This document shows, one piece after another, positions 40,850 to 51,228 of a stretch of DNA of 64,000 bases. Below the pieces are notes generated by a model. It was not told the origin of the DNA. It ran no database searches and saw only the letters and a program-made list of their open reading frames with translations. Position 1 is the stretch's first letter. Every line of letters begins with the position of its first letter. Origin of the DNA: an uncultured bacterium (lineage in GTDB: Bacteria > Verrucomicrobiota > Kiritimatiellia > PWTM01); contig CALLFZ010000026.1 in NCBI GenBank assembly GCA_938010045.1, forward strand, positions 1 to 64,000, written 5' to 3'. A program made the translations under genes and the position numbers.

Positions 40850-41317
40850 TCAAGCGCCGGTCTTGAACACCGCGCCGACGAACACCAGCACAAAGAGCGC
40901 GATCGTCTCGATGATGCCCAGCACCATCAGGTAGTTGCCGAAGCCCTTGCCGGTCTCAGCCAGCGCGTCCGACGCCGCGGCGCCGGCCTTGCCCTGCCAC
41001 CAAGCGGAGGCGCCGATGGCCAGGCCGCCGAAGAGCCCCGCGCCGAGCATCGCACCCCAGTTTGCGAACCCGGCCGCGTTGCAGAGCTCGGTCATCTGAT
41101 TCATCAGGATCATGCCGTAGATCGTCTGCGACATGGGCGCGCCAGCGAACACGGTCAGGATGAAGGGAGCCGCCTTGTTCTGCGCGAAGCACTTCTTCCA
41201 AGCCCCGATCGCGGCGGGGCCGGCCGCGCCGGTGCCGAGCGCGGACCCCAGCGCCGAGAGTCCGAAGGCGGCGGCCGCGCCGAGTCGGCCGAGGGTGGCG
41301 ACGGTGTCTGCATCCAT
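40850..41317 (-). CDS. ntpK: V-type ATPase subunit K (c-ring proteolipid)
   Basis: 155 residues with four membrane helices in two hairpins. The second hairpin carries the ion-binding Glu137 (GIIETIALFVLVF). Ser63-Gln64 (GAPMSQTIYG) and Gln108 (AWWQGKAG) sit where the sodium-binding NtpK of Enterococcus hirae has Thr64-Gln65 and Gln110. This suggests Na+ coupling, although it does not prove it. Strong AAAGGAGAT Shine-Dalgarno. It is the downstream-most structural subunit of the operon. Confidence 0.93.
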   Translation of the reverse strand: MDADTVATLGRLGAAAAFGLSALGSALGTGAAGPAAIGAWKKCFAQNKAAPFILTVFAGAPMSQTIYGMILMNQMTELCNAAGFANWGAMLGAGLFGGLAIGASAWWQGKAGAAASDALAETGKGFGNYLMVLGIIETIALFVLVFVGAVFKTGA

Positions 41318-41352
41318 GGTTCGATCTCCTTTCCGATCCGATTCCGCTACGT

Positions 41353-43113
41353 TCAGGTGTCCTGCGCCTCCGCCTCGTCCCGCACCCGGCAGAACGGACG
41401 GTACGGCAGTCCGGTCCATTGCAGGCCAATGTGGCCCGAGAATTCGAGCGTGTTGAGTCGCACGCCGTGAACCATCACGCCCATGAGCGCCAGCGCGATG
41501 TTCAGCGCGTGCGCGAGCACGAGAAACAGCGCCCCGATCAGCACCGTGCGCCAGCTTCCGAGCATCGGGGTGAGCATCCGGTTCAGATTGTCGGCGACCG
41601 CGTACGATGCGGTGCCGACCGCGTAGAGCCGGATGTAGGATACGACGTCCACGAAGTTCGAGACGACGTTGAGCGGCAGCATCACGTGGTTGAACCATTC
41701 GCTCTTGAGCTGGCGCACCGGGGTCATGAAGAGCACGACCAGCGCGAGGGAAACCGCGAAGACGGGCATCATCGCGCGCGGGAAGGGGGCGCCGAGCACC
41801 ATCGTGTTCGCGAAAAAGAACATGGTCCAGGTGATTCCAAGCCAGCCGAGTTGCGCGAGCGACTGGGCGCTGCGGCCGAGGCGGATGATGTTCCAGACGT
41901 GCGCCAGCGACAGGTGAACCAGCGCGATCCCAAAACAGAGACGCTTGACGTTTTCGCCGTCGGCCAGCCAAGCGACGCGCGGCACGCCAGCCGGCTGAGT
42001 GCCGAACCACGTGCCGGTGAGCGCGCCCCAGACGATCGTGGCGCCGCTCATCGCAAAGAGCAAGTGCAGGAGCGGCCGGGGAGGGGCCGGACGCCGCGCG
42101 CGCGCGCCAAGCGCCGCACCAAGGAAGAGCAGTCCGTAGCCCGCGTCGCCGACGAGCATCGCGAAGAAGAGACCGAAGAAAATCAGGAACGCGCCGCTAA
42201 TGTCGGTCTCGTGATATCCCGGCAGGATGCCGATGAACCGCATCAACGGCTCGATCGGCCGCGCCCAGCGGGGCAACCGCAGCAGCGTCGGCACGCGGTC
42301 GTCGCGCGAGGGCTCCTCGATCACCAGTCCCCAGCCATGCCGCGCGGCGGCCGCGCGCAGATCGTTGAGCCGCTCGGCGGGGCAGAAGCCGCGCAGGTAA
42401 ACGATCGAGTGTCCGACCGCGCCCATGCCCGCGCGGGCCTCGACGAGGCGCCGGCGATCCTCAGCCTCGGCCGCGTGCGCCTCGACGGCGGGTCGGTCGG
42501 CCGCGTGCTGTTCGAGATGCGCGAGCAGCCCGGCGTCCTCCGCCTCAAGGTCGCGGATGCGCCGCTCGATCTCATCGAGGGACTGCTCTGGCAACCGAAC
42601 CTCTCGGGCGGAGATCGCGGGCGGCTCGCCGCGGGCGATCACGGCGATGTAGACGGCGGCGCCCTCGCGCCCGATCTCCACGGCAACTCCGCCCTCGGGC
42701 ACCTCGACGGTGTCGTTGGCGCCGATCTGGTACAGCCGAATGTGCACGCCGCGCGCGGCAAGCTCGCGGATGGCGGCGGGGTCGAACCGTCCGAGCGGGC
42801 GGATGCGTTCGTGCTCGTGGCGCAGCGCGTCGAGCTCGTCGGCGATCTCCTTGCGCCGGTGCAGAATGCGCCACACGTCGCGCACGATCTCCGCGGCGGG
42901 CTGGCCCGAGGGCGCGCCACGCGCCGTCCGCGGCAGCAGGTCCAGCGCGGTGCGGATGTACTCGACCTCTTTGCGGGCGGCCTCGACATCCTCCGATTCG
43001 ATCGGCCGCACGGCCTCGAGGTGCACGACGCCGAGGTCGCGGAGCCCCTCGAGTGCGCGGTCGCGGTCGCGGTCGATCGCGAGGACCGTTACCCTCGACA
43101 TCGGCACGATCAT
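41353..43113 (-). CDS. ntpI: V-type ATPase subunit I (a-subunit, stator/ion channel)
   Basis: 586 residues. The N-terminal half is a soluble coiled-coil stalk (SRVTVLAIDRDRDRALEGL at the start). The C-terminal half has about seven to eight membrane helices, with FFGLFFAMLVGDAGYGLLF and VSNFVDVVSYIRLYAVGTAS. The Arg in SYIRLYAVG is the essential channel arginine facing the K ring. GGAGGA precedes ATG 43113. It ends with a short hydrophilic tail. Confidence 0.93.
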   Translation of the reverse strand: MIVPMSRVTVLAIDRDRDRALEGLRDLGVVHLEAVRPIESEDVEAARKEVEYIRTALDLLPRTARGAPSGQPAAEIVRDVWRILHRRKEIADELDALRHEHERIRPLGRFDPAAIRELAARGVHIRLYQIGANDTVEVPEGGVAVEIGREGAAVYIAVIARGEPPAISAREVRLPEQSLDEIERRIRDLEAEDAGLLAHLEQHAADRPAVEAHAAEAEDRRRLVEARAGMGAVGHSIVYLRGFCPAERLNDLRAAAARHGWGLVIEEPSRDDRVPTLLRLPRWARPIEPLMRFIGILPGYHETDISGAFLIFFGLFFAMLVGDAGYGLLFLGAALGARARRPAPPRPLLHLLFAMSGATIVWGALTGTWFGTQPAGVPRVAWLADGENVKRLCFGIALVHLSLAHVWNIIRLGRSAQSLAQLGWLGITWTMFFFANTMVLGAPFPRAMMPVFAVSLALVVLFMTPVRQLKSEWFNHVMLPLNVVSNFVDVVSYIRLYAVGTASYAVADNLNRMLTPMLGSWRTVLIGALFLVLAHALNIALALMGVMVHGVRLNTLEFSGHIGLQWTGLPYRPFCRVRDEAEAQDT

Positions 43114-43162
43114 CGGCGCGTCCTCCGGACGGGTGCCGGCGCGCGGCCATGGCGGGGGGCGT

Positions 43163-43771
43163 TCATCCGGCGGCGGTGGTCTTTTCGCTCGACTTGCCCT
43201 TCGCGATCTTCGCGCGGGAGACGGCGGCCGTCATCTGGTCACCGAGGAAGATACGGATCACGCGGATGTGTTCCTTCGTCTCGGGAATCTTCACCTTCTC
43301 AAAGAGGTTGACGCGCTGGGTGGTGGTGCGCAGCTCGTCGCGGAGCGCGCGGAGCTGCTCTTCGAGCACCCGGCGCTCAATGCGGAGCCGGATCATCTCC
43401 TCGAGGACCGCGCGGCCGTCGTCCACCCAGGGCGGCGTCTCGAAGAGATCGGGCAGCGAGCGATCGAACTCGACGGCCTCGAGCAGGGGGATGGCGACGC
43501 CCGCGATGTTGCCGATGGAGGTACGGACCTCGCGCAGGCGCACAAGAGCGGCGACGTCGTACGGCTCGGAGAAGAGCCGCACCCAGGGCGCGAGCCGGTC
43601 GGCCAGCGCGGTCTCGCGCTGCCGGTGCTCTTCGATTCGCGCCTCGACGCCGCGCACCTCCATCTGGAGCTGCTGCTTCTTGAGCATCAGCGTGGGCAGG
43701 TAGCGCTGGTAGCGCTTCAGCGCGTCTCGCTGCGCCTTCAGCTCGTTTTTCGTGTGTTTGATCTTTGCCAT
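43163..43771 (-). CDS. ntpD: V-type ATPase subunit D (central stalk)
   Basis: 202 residues, mostly two long helices. The N-terminus KIKHTKNELKAQRDALKRYQ and the C-terminal RVNLFEKVKIPETKEHIRVI are the family signatures. It forms the rotor axle in the A3B3 head. 28 bases separate it from the upstream B gene. Confidence 0.95.
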   Translation of the reverse strand: MAKIKHTKNELKAQRDALKRYQRYLPTLMLKKQQLQMEVRGVEARIEEHRQRETALADRLAPWVRLFSEPYDVAALVRLREVRTSIGNIAGVAIPLLEAVEFDRSLPDLFETPPWVDDGRAVLEEMIRLRIERRVLEEQLRALRDELRTTTQRVNLFEKVKIPETKEHIRVIRIFLGDQMTAAVSRAKIAKGKSSEKTTAAG

Positions 43772-43799
43772 GGCGCGAACCGCCTGGTCCCCGCGCCGT

Positions 43800-45113
43800 T
43801 CAGCCGGCCGCGGTGACCGCCGTCTTCGGCCAGAACTTTTCGATCAGCTTCGTCGGGATCGCAGTCTCCTCGGGATCGAAGCACTCGGCGAGAATGCGCC
43901 AGCCGAGGTCGAGTGCCGGCTCGAGCGGGATGTTCACGCGCAGGTCCATCATCTTTTCCTCGAACAGCCGCCCGTACTTCAGCAGCTTGCGGTCCCAGTC
44001 GCTCATCCGGAAGCCCATCGCCTGTTTCTCGAGCGTTTCCTTGTAACCCGCGTAGAGCTGGATCATCGTGTTCATGATCGTGCGGTGGTCCTCGCGGGTG
44101 CGCGCGTTGACGAGCTGCTTCAGGCGCGAGAGGGAGCCGAATGGCTCGATGCGGCCGTTGCGGAGGTAGAACTGGCCCTCAGTGATGTAGCCCGTGTTGT
44201 CGGGCACGGGGTGGGTCACGTCGTCGCCGGGCATCGTGGTGACCGCCAGGATTGTGATCGAACCCGCGGTGTCGAAGTCCACGGCCTTCTCGTAGCGAGC
44301 CGCGAGCTGGCTGTAGAGGTCCCCGGGATAGCCGCGGTTCGATGGGATCTGCTCCATCGTGATCGCGATCTCCTTGAGCGCGTCCGAGAAGTTCGTCATG
44401 TCGGTGAGCAGCACGAGCACGCGTTGGTTCTGCAGCGCGAACTGCTCGGCCACCGCCAGGCATACGTCGGGCACAAGCAGACACTCGACCACGGGGTCCG
44501 CGGCGGTGTGGATGAACAGGATCGAGCGCGACAGCGCGCCCTCGCGCTCCAGCGTGTCGCGGAAGAAGAGGTAGTCGTCGTGCTTGAGGCCCATGCCGCC
44601 CAGGATGATCAGGTCCACCTCGGCCTGCAGCGCGATGCGCGCGAGCAGCGGGTTGTACGGCTCGCCCGCGACGGAGAAGATCGGCAGTTTCTGCGACTCC
44701 ACGAGCGTGTTGAACACGTCGATCATTGGGATACCCGTGCGGACCATGTGGCGCGGGATGATGCGCTTCGCGGGGTTGACCGACGGGCCGCCGATCTCGA
44801 TCGGGTTTTCGTGGATCGCAGGACCACCATCGCGCGGCAGGCCGCTGCCGGTGAACACGCGCCCGAGTAGCGACTGCGAGAACGGCACGCGCATCGTGTG
44901 GCCGAGGAAGCGCACCTGGGAGTCGGTCGCGACGCCGCGGCTGCCCGCGAACACCTGCAGGTCCACGCGCCCGCCCTCGATGCGGATCACCTGCGCCAGC
45001 GACGTGCCGCGGCGCGAGGTGACCTGCGCGAGCTCTCGGTACCCGACGCCGGTCGCCTGGACCGTGATCACGTTGCCCGCGATGCGTTCGATCCGGTGAT
45101 AGACCCTATACAT
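43800..45113 (-). CDS. ntpB: V-type ATPase subunit B (non-catalytic)
   Basis: 437 residues. Family runs are [59 protein letters not shown] and [20 protein letters not shown]. There is no Walker A Lys at the P-loop position, as expected for the regulatory B subunit. Its start overlaps the end of the A gene by eight bases. Confidence 0.96.
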   Translation of the reverse strand: MYRVYHRIERIAGNVITVQATGVGYRELAQVTSRRGTSLAQVIRIEGGRVDLQVFAGSRGVATDSQVRFLGHTMRVPFSQSLLGRVFTGSGLPRDGGPAIHENPIEIGGPSVNPAKRIIPRHMVRTGIPMIDVFNTLVESQKLPIFSVAGEPYNPLLARIALQAEVDLIILGGMGLKHDDYLFFRDTLEREGALSRSILFIHTAADPVVECLLVPDVCLAVAEQFALQNQRVLVLLTDMTNFSDALKEIAITMEQIPSNRGYPGDLYSQLAARYEKAVDFDTAGSITILAVTTMPGDDVTHPVPDNTGYITEGQFYLRNGRIEPFGSLSRLKQLVNARTREDHRTIMNTMIQLYAGYKETLEKQAMGFRMSDWDRKLLKYGRLFEEKMMDLRVNIPLEPALDLGWRILAECFDPEETAIPTKLIEKFWPKTAVTAAG

Positions 45114-46839
45114 ACTCCGTGACCTCCGAGACCATCGCCTCGATCCGACGCTCGATCTCGGCGAACTCCGGCGCCGACCGCTCGATGCGGTTCCAGTCCT
45201 TCACAAGCTGCGTGAGCCGCTGGAAGAACCGGCGAGCCGCGTCCTTCGTCTCGAACTTCATCGCGGTGCGCAGAATGCGCGCGAGCCGCTCAAACACGTA
45301 GCGCTGGCGGTCGGGCGGCGTCGCGGCATCCACCGGGTGGTAGGCGTCCTGCTGCAGATACACCGCGTCGAAAAACTCCGCTTTCAAGTACAGAATGAAG
45401 TCCTCGATCGAGGTGCCCTCCTCGCCGACGACCTTCATCATCTGATTGACGTCGTTGCCGCGCTGCAGGATGTCTCGCGCGACCGCGACCTGCTCCGCCG
45501 GCACGACGCCCTCGTACTTGCTCCACGACTCGAGCGGATGGATCGCCGGGTAGCGTCGCTGGTCGGATCGCTCGCGCGAAAGGCCGTGGAACGCGCCGAC
45601 CACCTTCAGCGTGCTCTGCGTGACCGGCTCCTCGAAATTGCCGCCCGCGGGGCTCACCGTGCCGCCGATCGTGACCGAGCCGACGCCGCCGTCGCGCAGG
45701 CGCACGAGGCCCGCCCGCTCGTAGAACGCCGCAATCACGCTCTCGAGGTAGGCGGGAAAGGCTTCCTCCCCCGGGATCTCCTCGAGACGGCCGGACATCT
45801 CGCGCAACGCCTGCGCCCAGCGCGAGGTGGAGTCCGCCAGCAGTAGCACGTTGAGGGCCATCTGCCGGTAGTATTCGGCAATCGTGATCGCCGTATACAC
45901 CGAGGCCTCGCGCGCCGCGACCGGCATCGAACTCGTGTTGCAGATGATCAGCGTACGCTCCATCAGGCTGCGGCCCGTGCGCGGGTCAATCAGTTCCGGA
46001 AACTCGCGCAACGTCTCGACGACCTCGCCCGCGCGCTCGCCGCACGCTGCGACGATCACGATGTCCACATCCGCGTAGCGGCTCGTGAGCTGCTGCAGCA
46101 CCGTCTTGCCCGCGCCGAACGGGCCGGGGATGCAGTAGGTGCCGCCCCGCGCCACCGGAAATAGCGTGTCAATGATCCGGATCTGCGTCGTCAGCGGATC
46201 GGTCGGCCGCAACCGCTCGGCGTAGGCGCGGATCGGAATCTTCACAGGCCAGCGCTGGACCATCGTCACCGTCTGCGTGGCGCCGTCGGCCCCGCGCAGC
46301 CGCGCAACGGGGTGCTCGATCGGATACTCGCCGGCCGGCGCAATCTCCTCGACCGCCCATTCGCCCGCGAGCGCGAACGGCACCATGATCCGATGGCGGA
46401 AGATGCCCTCGGGCACCGTGCCGAGTGTGTCGCCGGCCTCGACCGTCTGCCCCGGCTTCGCAACGGGCGTGAACGCCCAGGCGCGGTCGCGCGGCAGCGG
46501 ATCGAGGTACGTGCCACGCTGCAGGAAGAAGCCGCACTTCTCGGCGAGCTTCGGCAGCGGATTTTGCAGTCCGTCAAAGACCTGCGTCAGCAGTCCCGGT
46601 CCCAGCTCCGCCGAAAGCAGCTCGCCGGTGAACTCGACCCGATCCCCTTCCCGCAGGCCGGTGGTGTCCTCGAACACCTGCAGCTCAGCGTAGTGCCCAC
46701 GGACGCGGATCACCTCCGACTTCAGCCGCACGTCGCCGAGCACCGCGTAGGCGACCTCATTCTGCACCACGGGCTTCTCAAACTCGACGATCAGCAGGTT
46801 GCCGCTGACGCCGACGACCTTTCCGACATTGTTGCTCAT
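45106..46839 (-). CDS. ntpA: V-type ATPase subunit A (catalytic)
   Basis: 577 residues. Walker A is [13 protein letters not shown]; catalytic-site runs are [16 protein letters not shown] and [20 protein letters not shown]. The long non-homologous insert typical of A subunits is present before the P-loop ([16 protein letters not shown]). It hydrolyses or synthesises ATP with subunit B. It starts 10 bases after the DUF2764 gene and overlaps the B gene. Confidence 0.97.
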   Translation of the reverse strand: MSNNVGKVVGVSGNLLIVEFEKPVVQNEVAYAVLGDVRLKSEVIRVRGHYAELQVFEDTTGLREGDRVEFTGELLSAELGPGLLTQVFDGLQNPLPKLAEKCGFFLQRGTYLDPLPRDRAWAFTPVAKPGQTVEAGDTLGTVPEGIFRHRIMVPFALAGEWAVEEIAPAGEYPIEHPVARLRGADGATQTVTMVQRWPVKIPIRAYAERLRPTDPLTTQIRIIDTLFPVARGGTYCIPGPFGAGKTVLQQLTSRYADVDIVIVAACGERAGEVVETLREFPELIDPRTGRSLMERTLIICNTSSMPVAAREASVYTAITIAEYYRQMALNVLLLADSTSRWAQALREMSGRLEEIPGEEAFPAYLESVIAAFYERAGLVRLRDGGVGSVTIGGTVSPAGGNFEEPVTQSTLKVVGAFHGLSRERSDQRRYPAIHPLESWSKYEGVVPAEQVAVARDILQRGNDVNQMMKVVGEEGTSIEDFILYLKAEFFDAVYLQQDAYHPVDAATPPDRQRYVFERLARILRTAMKFETKDAARRFFQRLTQLVKDWNRIERSAPEFAEIERRIEAMVSEVTEYV

Positions 46840-46849
46840 CGTGTCCGCC

Positions 46850-47386
46850 TCACCGATCGGCCTTCACGCCCGCGATCGCCGCTTCGACCCAGTGCTCGAG
46901 CCGCCGCCGCCCCGCGTCGGCGTCCATCCGGCTCCACCGTTCCAGGATGCGCAGCTTGAGCGCATAGGCCAGCACGCCCTCGAGATCGAACGGCCGGAAA
47001 CGCGCCAGGTCGTCCGCCACATGCCAACGGCAGCGATCGAGCTCAAGCTCCCGCTCGAGCGGCGTCGGGCGGCCCATCGCGTCCATCGCGGCGCGCTCGA
47101 GCGCGACGTCCCATCCGGTGTGCTCGCGCAGGTACGGGCGGGCCTCGACGTTCGCGGCCGCGGCACGCGCGCGCGCGATCGCGTTGCGAAGCTGCGTCTC
47201 CCGCGCGCGCCACTCCAGCACGAACGCCTCGTCCGACGCACCACCGTCGAGCAGCGCATCGAGCGTCGCGAGATCGCGCGGCGTCAACTGGCGGGCCGCC
47301 GCGCTGCGGAACTGCTCCAGCGACATGGGCGGCGGCGAGTTGAAGACCAGCGCCGGCAGGCTCGCCGCGAAATACGCGTATTTCAC
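46850..47386 (-). CDS. V-ATPase-associated DUF2764 protein (subunit C-like)
   Basis: 178 residues. The N-terminus KYAYFAASLPALVFNSPPPM, LEWRARETQLRNAIARARA and a helical C-terminus match the DUF2764 proteins found between E and A in V-ATPase operons of spirochaetes, Bacteroidota and chlamydiae, where they take the place of subunit C. The start overlaps the E-gene stop by four bases. Confidence 0.85.
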   Translation of the reverse strand: MKYAYFAASLPALVFNSPPPMSLEQFRSAAARQLTPRDLATLDALLDGGASDEAFVLEWRARETQLRNAIARARAAAANVEARPYLREHTGWDVALERAAMDAMGRPTPLERELELDRCRWHVADDLARFRPFDLEGVLAYALKLRILERWSRMDADAGRRRLEHWVEAAIAGVKADR

Positions 47387-48045
47387 GTCCTCACGCTCCC
47401 GTCGCGTGGACCGCCCGCGCTCTCGCCGGCCTCCTCGGCGGCGCGATGGACGATCTCCGCCAGATGCGGCCGCAGGAACCGGCTGAGCGCTTCGGCAATC
47501 GCGGGCTTCGTGAAATCGTGATAGACGTGGCCGTCCTTCAGCGCAACGCGGAACCCGCCCTTCAGACCGCTCTCGGCGCGGATCGCGATCCCCTGAACGA
47601 GTTTCTGACGGTACTGGTCGGCAAAGAACGAGATGATCTGCTGCTGATCCGACTCGTTGATCAGGAATTCCACCCGGCTTTCCTCGCCGTGGCGCGCGCA
47701 GTAGGCCTGCGCAATCTTCAGCATCATCTGCTGGAGGGTCGAGATGTCGAGCGCGCGGTCCACCGCATCGCTGACGATGTCCTGCAGAATGTTTTCGATG
47801 CCCTGGCCGACGGCGATGAGCAGGTCGCGCGCGGCCTGTTCCAGCGTGCGCTGTGCACGCTCCGCAAAGACGGCCGCATCGCGTTCGGCCTTCTCGATGA
47901 TTTCGCGCGCGCGCCGTTCCGCCTCGCGCACCTCCGCGGCGGCCTTCTCGCGCGCCTGCGCAACGATCCGGGCGGCTTCCGCTTCGGCGCGTTCGATCGC
48001 CTCAGCGCGGATCCGATCGATCAGATGTTGAAGTTCTTCGGCCAT
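47383..48045 (-). CDS. ntpE: V-type ATPase subunit E (peripheral stalk)
   Basis: 220 residues. The N-terminal half is a long Ala/Glu/Arg helix (LIDRIRAEAIERAEAEAARI) with the right-handed coiled-coil look of peripheral stalks. The C-terminal globular part includes LKDGHVYHDFTKPAIAEALS. First gene of the operon E-DUF2764-A-B-D-I-K; no F or G subunit gene is present. GAAAGGAGC Shine-Dalgarno. Confidence 0.88.
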   Translation of the reverse strand: MAEELQHLIDRIRAEAIERAEAEAARIVAQAREKAAAEVREAERRAREIIEKAERDAAVFAERAQRTLEQAARDLLIAVGQGIENILQDIVSDAVDRALDISTLQQMMLKIAQAYCARHGEESRVEFLINESDQQQIISFFADQYRQKLVQGIAIRAESGLKGGFRVALKDGHVYHDFTKPAIAEALSRFLRPHLAEIVHRAAEEAGESAGGPRDGSVRT

Positions 48046-48091
48046 GAGCGGGCTCCTTTCGCCGGCGGTCGCCCACCGAAAAGGTGGATCA

Positions 48092-48120
48092 GTCTATGCG
48101 GAGGCTCCGCGGCTGACAAG
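48092..48120 (-). promoter_or_regulatory. Promoter of the V-ATPase operon
   Basis: Minus strand TTGTCA (48120-48115), 17 bases, TAGACT (48097-48092), close to consensus. The leader is about 40 bases and ends with a strong Shine-Dalgarno for ntpE. Confidence 0.65.
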
Positions 48121-48593
48121 TGCCCCGAGGCGACGTCGGGGGCGAGGCCGCCGCCCTTCCCTAAATGCCCGCACATCGGGCGCGGCGTCAAGACAGTCGT
48201 CCTCGCCGCGGGCGACTCGCCCTGCGGAGTGCCGTGCCGGCGGGACAGACGAGGGTGACCGCATCCCCGTGATCTCGCACCACTGGCCGGATCACTACGC
48301 GCGGCGACCGCACGCGTTACTGTCGTTCCGCTCTTCTCGTGCCAGATGAATCCGTTAAGACCGTAATGGAAGAGGAGGCGTTGGTGCGGGATTTCCGACA
48401 GCAGAGCGCCAGGGCTGTCGCGGCGGTCGGCTGAGCACACTGGGGGTCGGGCATGGTTTCGCCCCGCCCAACCACGCGGCCTCCCCACAACCCCCGGCCA
48501 CGCAGCCGGCGGCCTCGAAACCGCGTCCAACGGCCCCAGGCCGCCCGGCATGATTCGCCGACTGTCCTGTGGGCCTCAGGTGTATGGTATGTT
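48121..48593 (+). other. Intergenic stretch between divergent genes
   Basis: About 470 bases between the V-ATPase promoter and the next plus-strand promoter. Arg/Pro-rich open frames without motifs. Nothing supportable was seen. Confidence 0.4.
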
Positions 48594-48620
48594 TTGAAAT
48601 CTGAACAGGTATGGTATCTC
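48594..48620 (+). promoter_or_regulatory. Possible promoter of the outer-membrane-like gene
   Basis: TTGAAA (48594-48599), 15 bases, TATCTC (48615-48620), in an AT-rich stretch with repeated TATGGTAT. Spacing is short. The ATG lies nine bases after the -10, again with no Shine-Dalgarno. Confidence 0.3.
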
Positions 48621-48628
48621 TTGCTCCT

Positions 48629-49405
48629 ATGAAACTCAAAAAATGTTGTCTGATGGTCGTGGCTGGTGTGTGTCTGACCGGCATTGGGATGACGGCCGAT
48701 CCGGCGCCCCTGCCGGACGCGGTGCTGTCGACGCCGAACGAGCCAGCGGAACGGCCGCCGACGGAGTCACCACCGGCCGCCGAACTCGCGGCACAACCGG
48801 TTCCCGAGCCAGCGTTGGCCCGCGAGACGCGCCGCGAGGAGCAAGTTGTCGGACTGCTGCGGTTTGTGGTGCCCCGACATGCGGACTATCAGTACGGGCT
48901 GGGGCTGGAACTGCAGTGGGTGCTGTGGTTCGGGCCGTCGTTCGGCGTTGCGGTCTGCGGTGGCATTGACCGGTGGGCGATCGAAGCGCGCGAATATTTC
49001 GAGGATTCCGAAGTGGTGCTGCGGCCCCAGGTGGACGGATCCGCGCTCGCGCTGCCGTTCGGCGGTTCGCTCCTCTATCGCAGCGAGAATCTCGGTTCTA
49101 AACTTCGGGTGACCGCCGAACTCGGCCTGCGGTTCGCCTACATCATTTCCGACGTGACGATGACCTACGATTTCATCGACCACTACGGCCAGCCTACGCG
49201 GGTTCAGGACACGGTGGATCTCGACCCGCGACTGCTGGCCGTCGGGCGGCTCGAACTCACCGGGCCGATCGAGACCGCGTGGGACTGGTTCATCGGCGGC
49301 GGTTACCAGAAGGACTTTGCCCAGGGCGAGAACTGGCTCTACGAAGAAGTCGCGAACGACCTTTCCGGCATCGTGATCTCGCTCGGTGTCCGTCGCCGGC
49401 TCTGA
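48629..49405 (+). CDS. Exported protein, probably an outer-membrane beta-barrel
   Basis: 258 residues. Signal peptide MKLKKCCLMVVAGVCLTG, then a Pro/Glu-rich linker to about residue 65. Alternating amphipathic strands follow (YGLGLELQWVLWFGPSFGVA, LRVTAELGLRFAYIISDVTM, RLLAVGRLELTGPIETAWDW, GIVISLGVRRRL). The pattern fits a small barrel, but the family is not recognised and the last residue is Leu, not Phe. thpR begins 15 bases downstream. Confidence 0.65.
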   Translation: MKLKKCCLMVVAGVCLTGIGMTADPAPLPDAVLSTPNEPAERPPTESPPAAELAAQPVPEPALARETRREEQVVGLLRFVVPRHADYQYGLGLELQWVLWFGPSFGVAVCGGIDRWAIEAREYFEDSEVVLRPQVDGSALALPFGGSLLYRSENLGSKLRVTAELGLRFAYIISDVTMTYDFIDHYGQPTRVQDTVDLDPRLLAVGRLELTGPIETAWDWFIGGGYQKDFAQGENWLYEEVANDLSGIVISLGVRRRL

Positions 49406-49420
49406 ACCCCACGCGCCGCG

Positions 49421-50113
49421 ATGAGGTCGGACCCGCCGCCGCCCTCCGACGGGACCACGGTGCGCTCGCACGCCCGAGACGAAGTACATGCACGCGGCTC
49501 CGACGAGGCCCCGTTCTGGCGTTTGTTCATTGCACTGGATCTCGACGATGCCACGCGGCGCGCGCTGACCGCGCTCCAGACACGGTGGCGTTCAGCCGGT
49601 GCGGACGTCGGCTGGGTTCGCCCCGAGGGCTTGCATGTGACACTGGTGTTTCTCGGCGAGACGCCCGCAGATCGAGTGCCGGAGATCGCTTCCCGGCTCG
49701 ACGCTGGCGCGGCCGCCGTGCCGCCGTTCGAGTTTCGCGTAGTGGGCTGGGGTGTCTTCGGACGGTCCGATCGCCCGCGCGTGCTCTGGGCGGGTGTGGA
49801 GGCGCCGCCGCCCCTGGGCGACCTTCAGCGCGTGCTGTCCGACTCGTTGCGCGCGGCTGGGTTCCGGCTCGAATCGCGCCCGTTTGTTCCCCACGTGACG
49901 CTCGGCCGGGTGAGGTCCTCGCGCGGTCTTGCGGCGTTGACTTCGATCCTTCGCTCCACTATGAACGGCGAAGTGTGGGGGCGCGTGGCGGCCGGGCATG
50001 TGACGCTCATACGCAGCCGGCTCGAGGCACGCGGCCCGCTCTATTCGGTGGTGCATCAATCGGCGCTGAAAGGACACATCGGCCATGGCGAAGGCAGCGA
50101 AACCCCCGAGTGA
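49421..50113 (+). CDS. thpR: RNA 2',3'-cyclic phosphodiesterase (2H family)
   Basis: The 2H phosphoesterase core starts at [18 protein letters not shown]. It has the two catalytic tetrapeptides HVTL ([10 protein letters not shown] and [11 protein letters not shown]). 230 residues including a ~32-residue hydrophilic N-terminal extension; a later start is possible but no better candidate is visible. The last 29 bases overlap the start of recA, suggesting translational coupling. Confidence 0.9.
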   Translation: MRSDPPPPSDGTTVRSHARDEVHARGSDEAPFWRLFIALDLDDATRRALTALQTRWRSAGADVGWVRPEGLHVTLVFLGETPADRVPEIASRLDAGAAAVPPFEFRVVGWGVFGRSDRPRVLWAGVEAPPPLGDLQRVLSDSLRAAGFRLESRPFVPHVTLGRVRSSRGLAALTSILRSTMNGEVWGRVAAGHVTLIRSRLEARGPLYSVVHQSALKGHIGHGEGSETPE

Positions 50114-51149
50114 CGCCGGCAACAAACCGGCCGGTCGCGATCTGCCGCCCGCACTCGCCAGCGTGTTGGCGCAGATTCAAAAAGAATACGGCGACGGCTC
50201 GATCATGCGGCTCGGCACCGAGGAGGCGCTTGTTCGCGTACCAAGCATCTCCACCGGCGCACTCACGCTCGACCTGGCGCTCGGCGTCGGCGGTGTGCCG
50301 CGCGGCCGCATCATCGAGGTGTTCGGCCCCGAGTCCTCTGGCAAGACGACGCTCGTGCTCCACGTGATCGCGAACGCGCAAAAGGGCGGCGGTCTGGCCG
50401 CGTTCATCGACACCGAGCACGCGCTCGACCCGCACTACGCGAAGCGCATCGGCGTGAACCTCGACGCGCTGCTCGTCTCCCAGCCGGACTCCGGCGAGGA
50501 GGCGCTGAACATCGCCGACCAGCTCGTGCGCAGCAACGCGCTTGACGTGGTCGTGGTGGATTCTGTCGCCGCGCTCGCTCCGAAGGCCGAGCTCGAAGGC
50601 CAGATGGGCGACAGCTTCGTGGGTCTCCAGGCGCGGCTGATGTCGCAGGCGATGCGCAAGCTCACCGGTGCGATCAGCCGCTCGAAGACCTGCTGCATTT
50701 TCACCAACCAGATCCGCGAAAAAATCGGCGTGATGTTCGGTAATCCTGAGACCACCCCTGGCGGCCGAGCGCTAAAGTTTTACGCGTCGGTGCGGCTCGA
50801 CATCCGCCGCATCGGCACGATCAAGGACGGCTCGGGTGCCGCGATCGGCAGCCGGGCCAAGGTCAAGGTGGTGAAGAACAAGCTCGCGCCGCCGTTCGCG
50901 GAAGCGGAGTTCGACATTCTCTATAACGAGGGCATTTCGTGGGAGGGGTCGATCATGGACGCCGCGATCGCGGCGGGGCTGATCGAGAAGCGCGGCGCGT
51001 GGCTCTCGTTCGAGGGTCAGCAGATCGGCCAGGGCCGCGATGCGGCGGTCGCGGAGCTGAAACGCCAGCCCGAGCTGGCCGCCCGGCTGATCGAGCGCAT
51101 CCGCGCGAAGGCCACGCCATCACCCGCCGCGCCGCCCGCCACGGAGTGA
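50085..51149 (+). CDS. recA: Recombinase RecA
   Basis: 354 residues. Walker [31 protein letters not shown] (Walker B and loop L1), [20 protein letters not shown] and [19 protein letters not shown] are diagnostic. AAAGGA Shine-Dalgarno lies inside the overlapping end of thpR. No LexA-like box is visible directly upstream, and recA lies within thpR's transcript. Confidence 0.98.
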   Translation: MAKAAKPPSDAGNKPAGRDLPPALASVLAQIQKEYGDGSIMRLGTEEALVRVPSISTGALTLDLALGVGGVPRGRIIEVFGPESSGKTTLVLHVIANAQKGGGLAAFIDTEHALDPHYAKRIGVNLDALLVSQPDSGEEALNIADQLVRSNALDVVVVDSVAALAPKAELEGQMGDSFVGLQARLMSQAMRKLTGAISRSKTCCIFTNQIREKIGVMFGNPETTPGGRALKFYASVRLDIRRIGTIKDGSGAAIGSRAKVKVVKNKLAPPFAEAEFDILYNEGISWEGSIMDAAIAAGLIEKRGAWLSFEGQQIGQGRDAAVAELKRQPELAARLIERIRAKATPSPAAPPATE

Positions 51150-51190
51150 TCCGGCGGGCTGCGGCCGCCTCCGGGGCCGGGCCGACGCAT

Positions 51191-51219
51191 TTGAATGCGC
51201 CGTCGCACAGCGGTAGGCT
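51191..51219 (+). promoter_or_regulatory. Promoter of the small membrane-protein gene
   Basis: TTGAAT (51191-51196), 17 bases, TAGGCT (51214-51219). The ATG at 51229 is nine bases after the -10 element, so transcription starts within about three bases of translation. No Shine-Dalgarno is present. Confidence 0.6.
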
Positions 51220-51228
51220 GCCAAGTTC

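Noticed and set aside
41419-43311. Plus-strand open frame opposite ntpI
   Set aside because: Shadow of the V-ATPase I subunit; no recognisable protein features.
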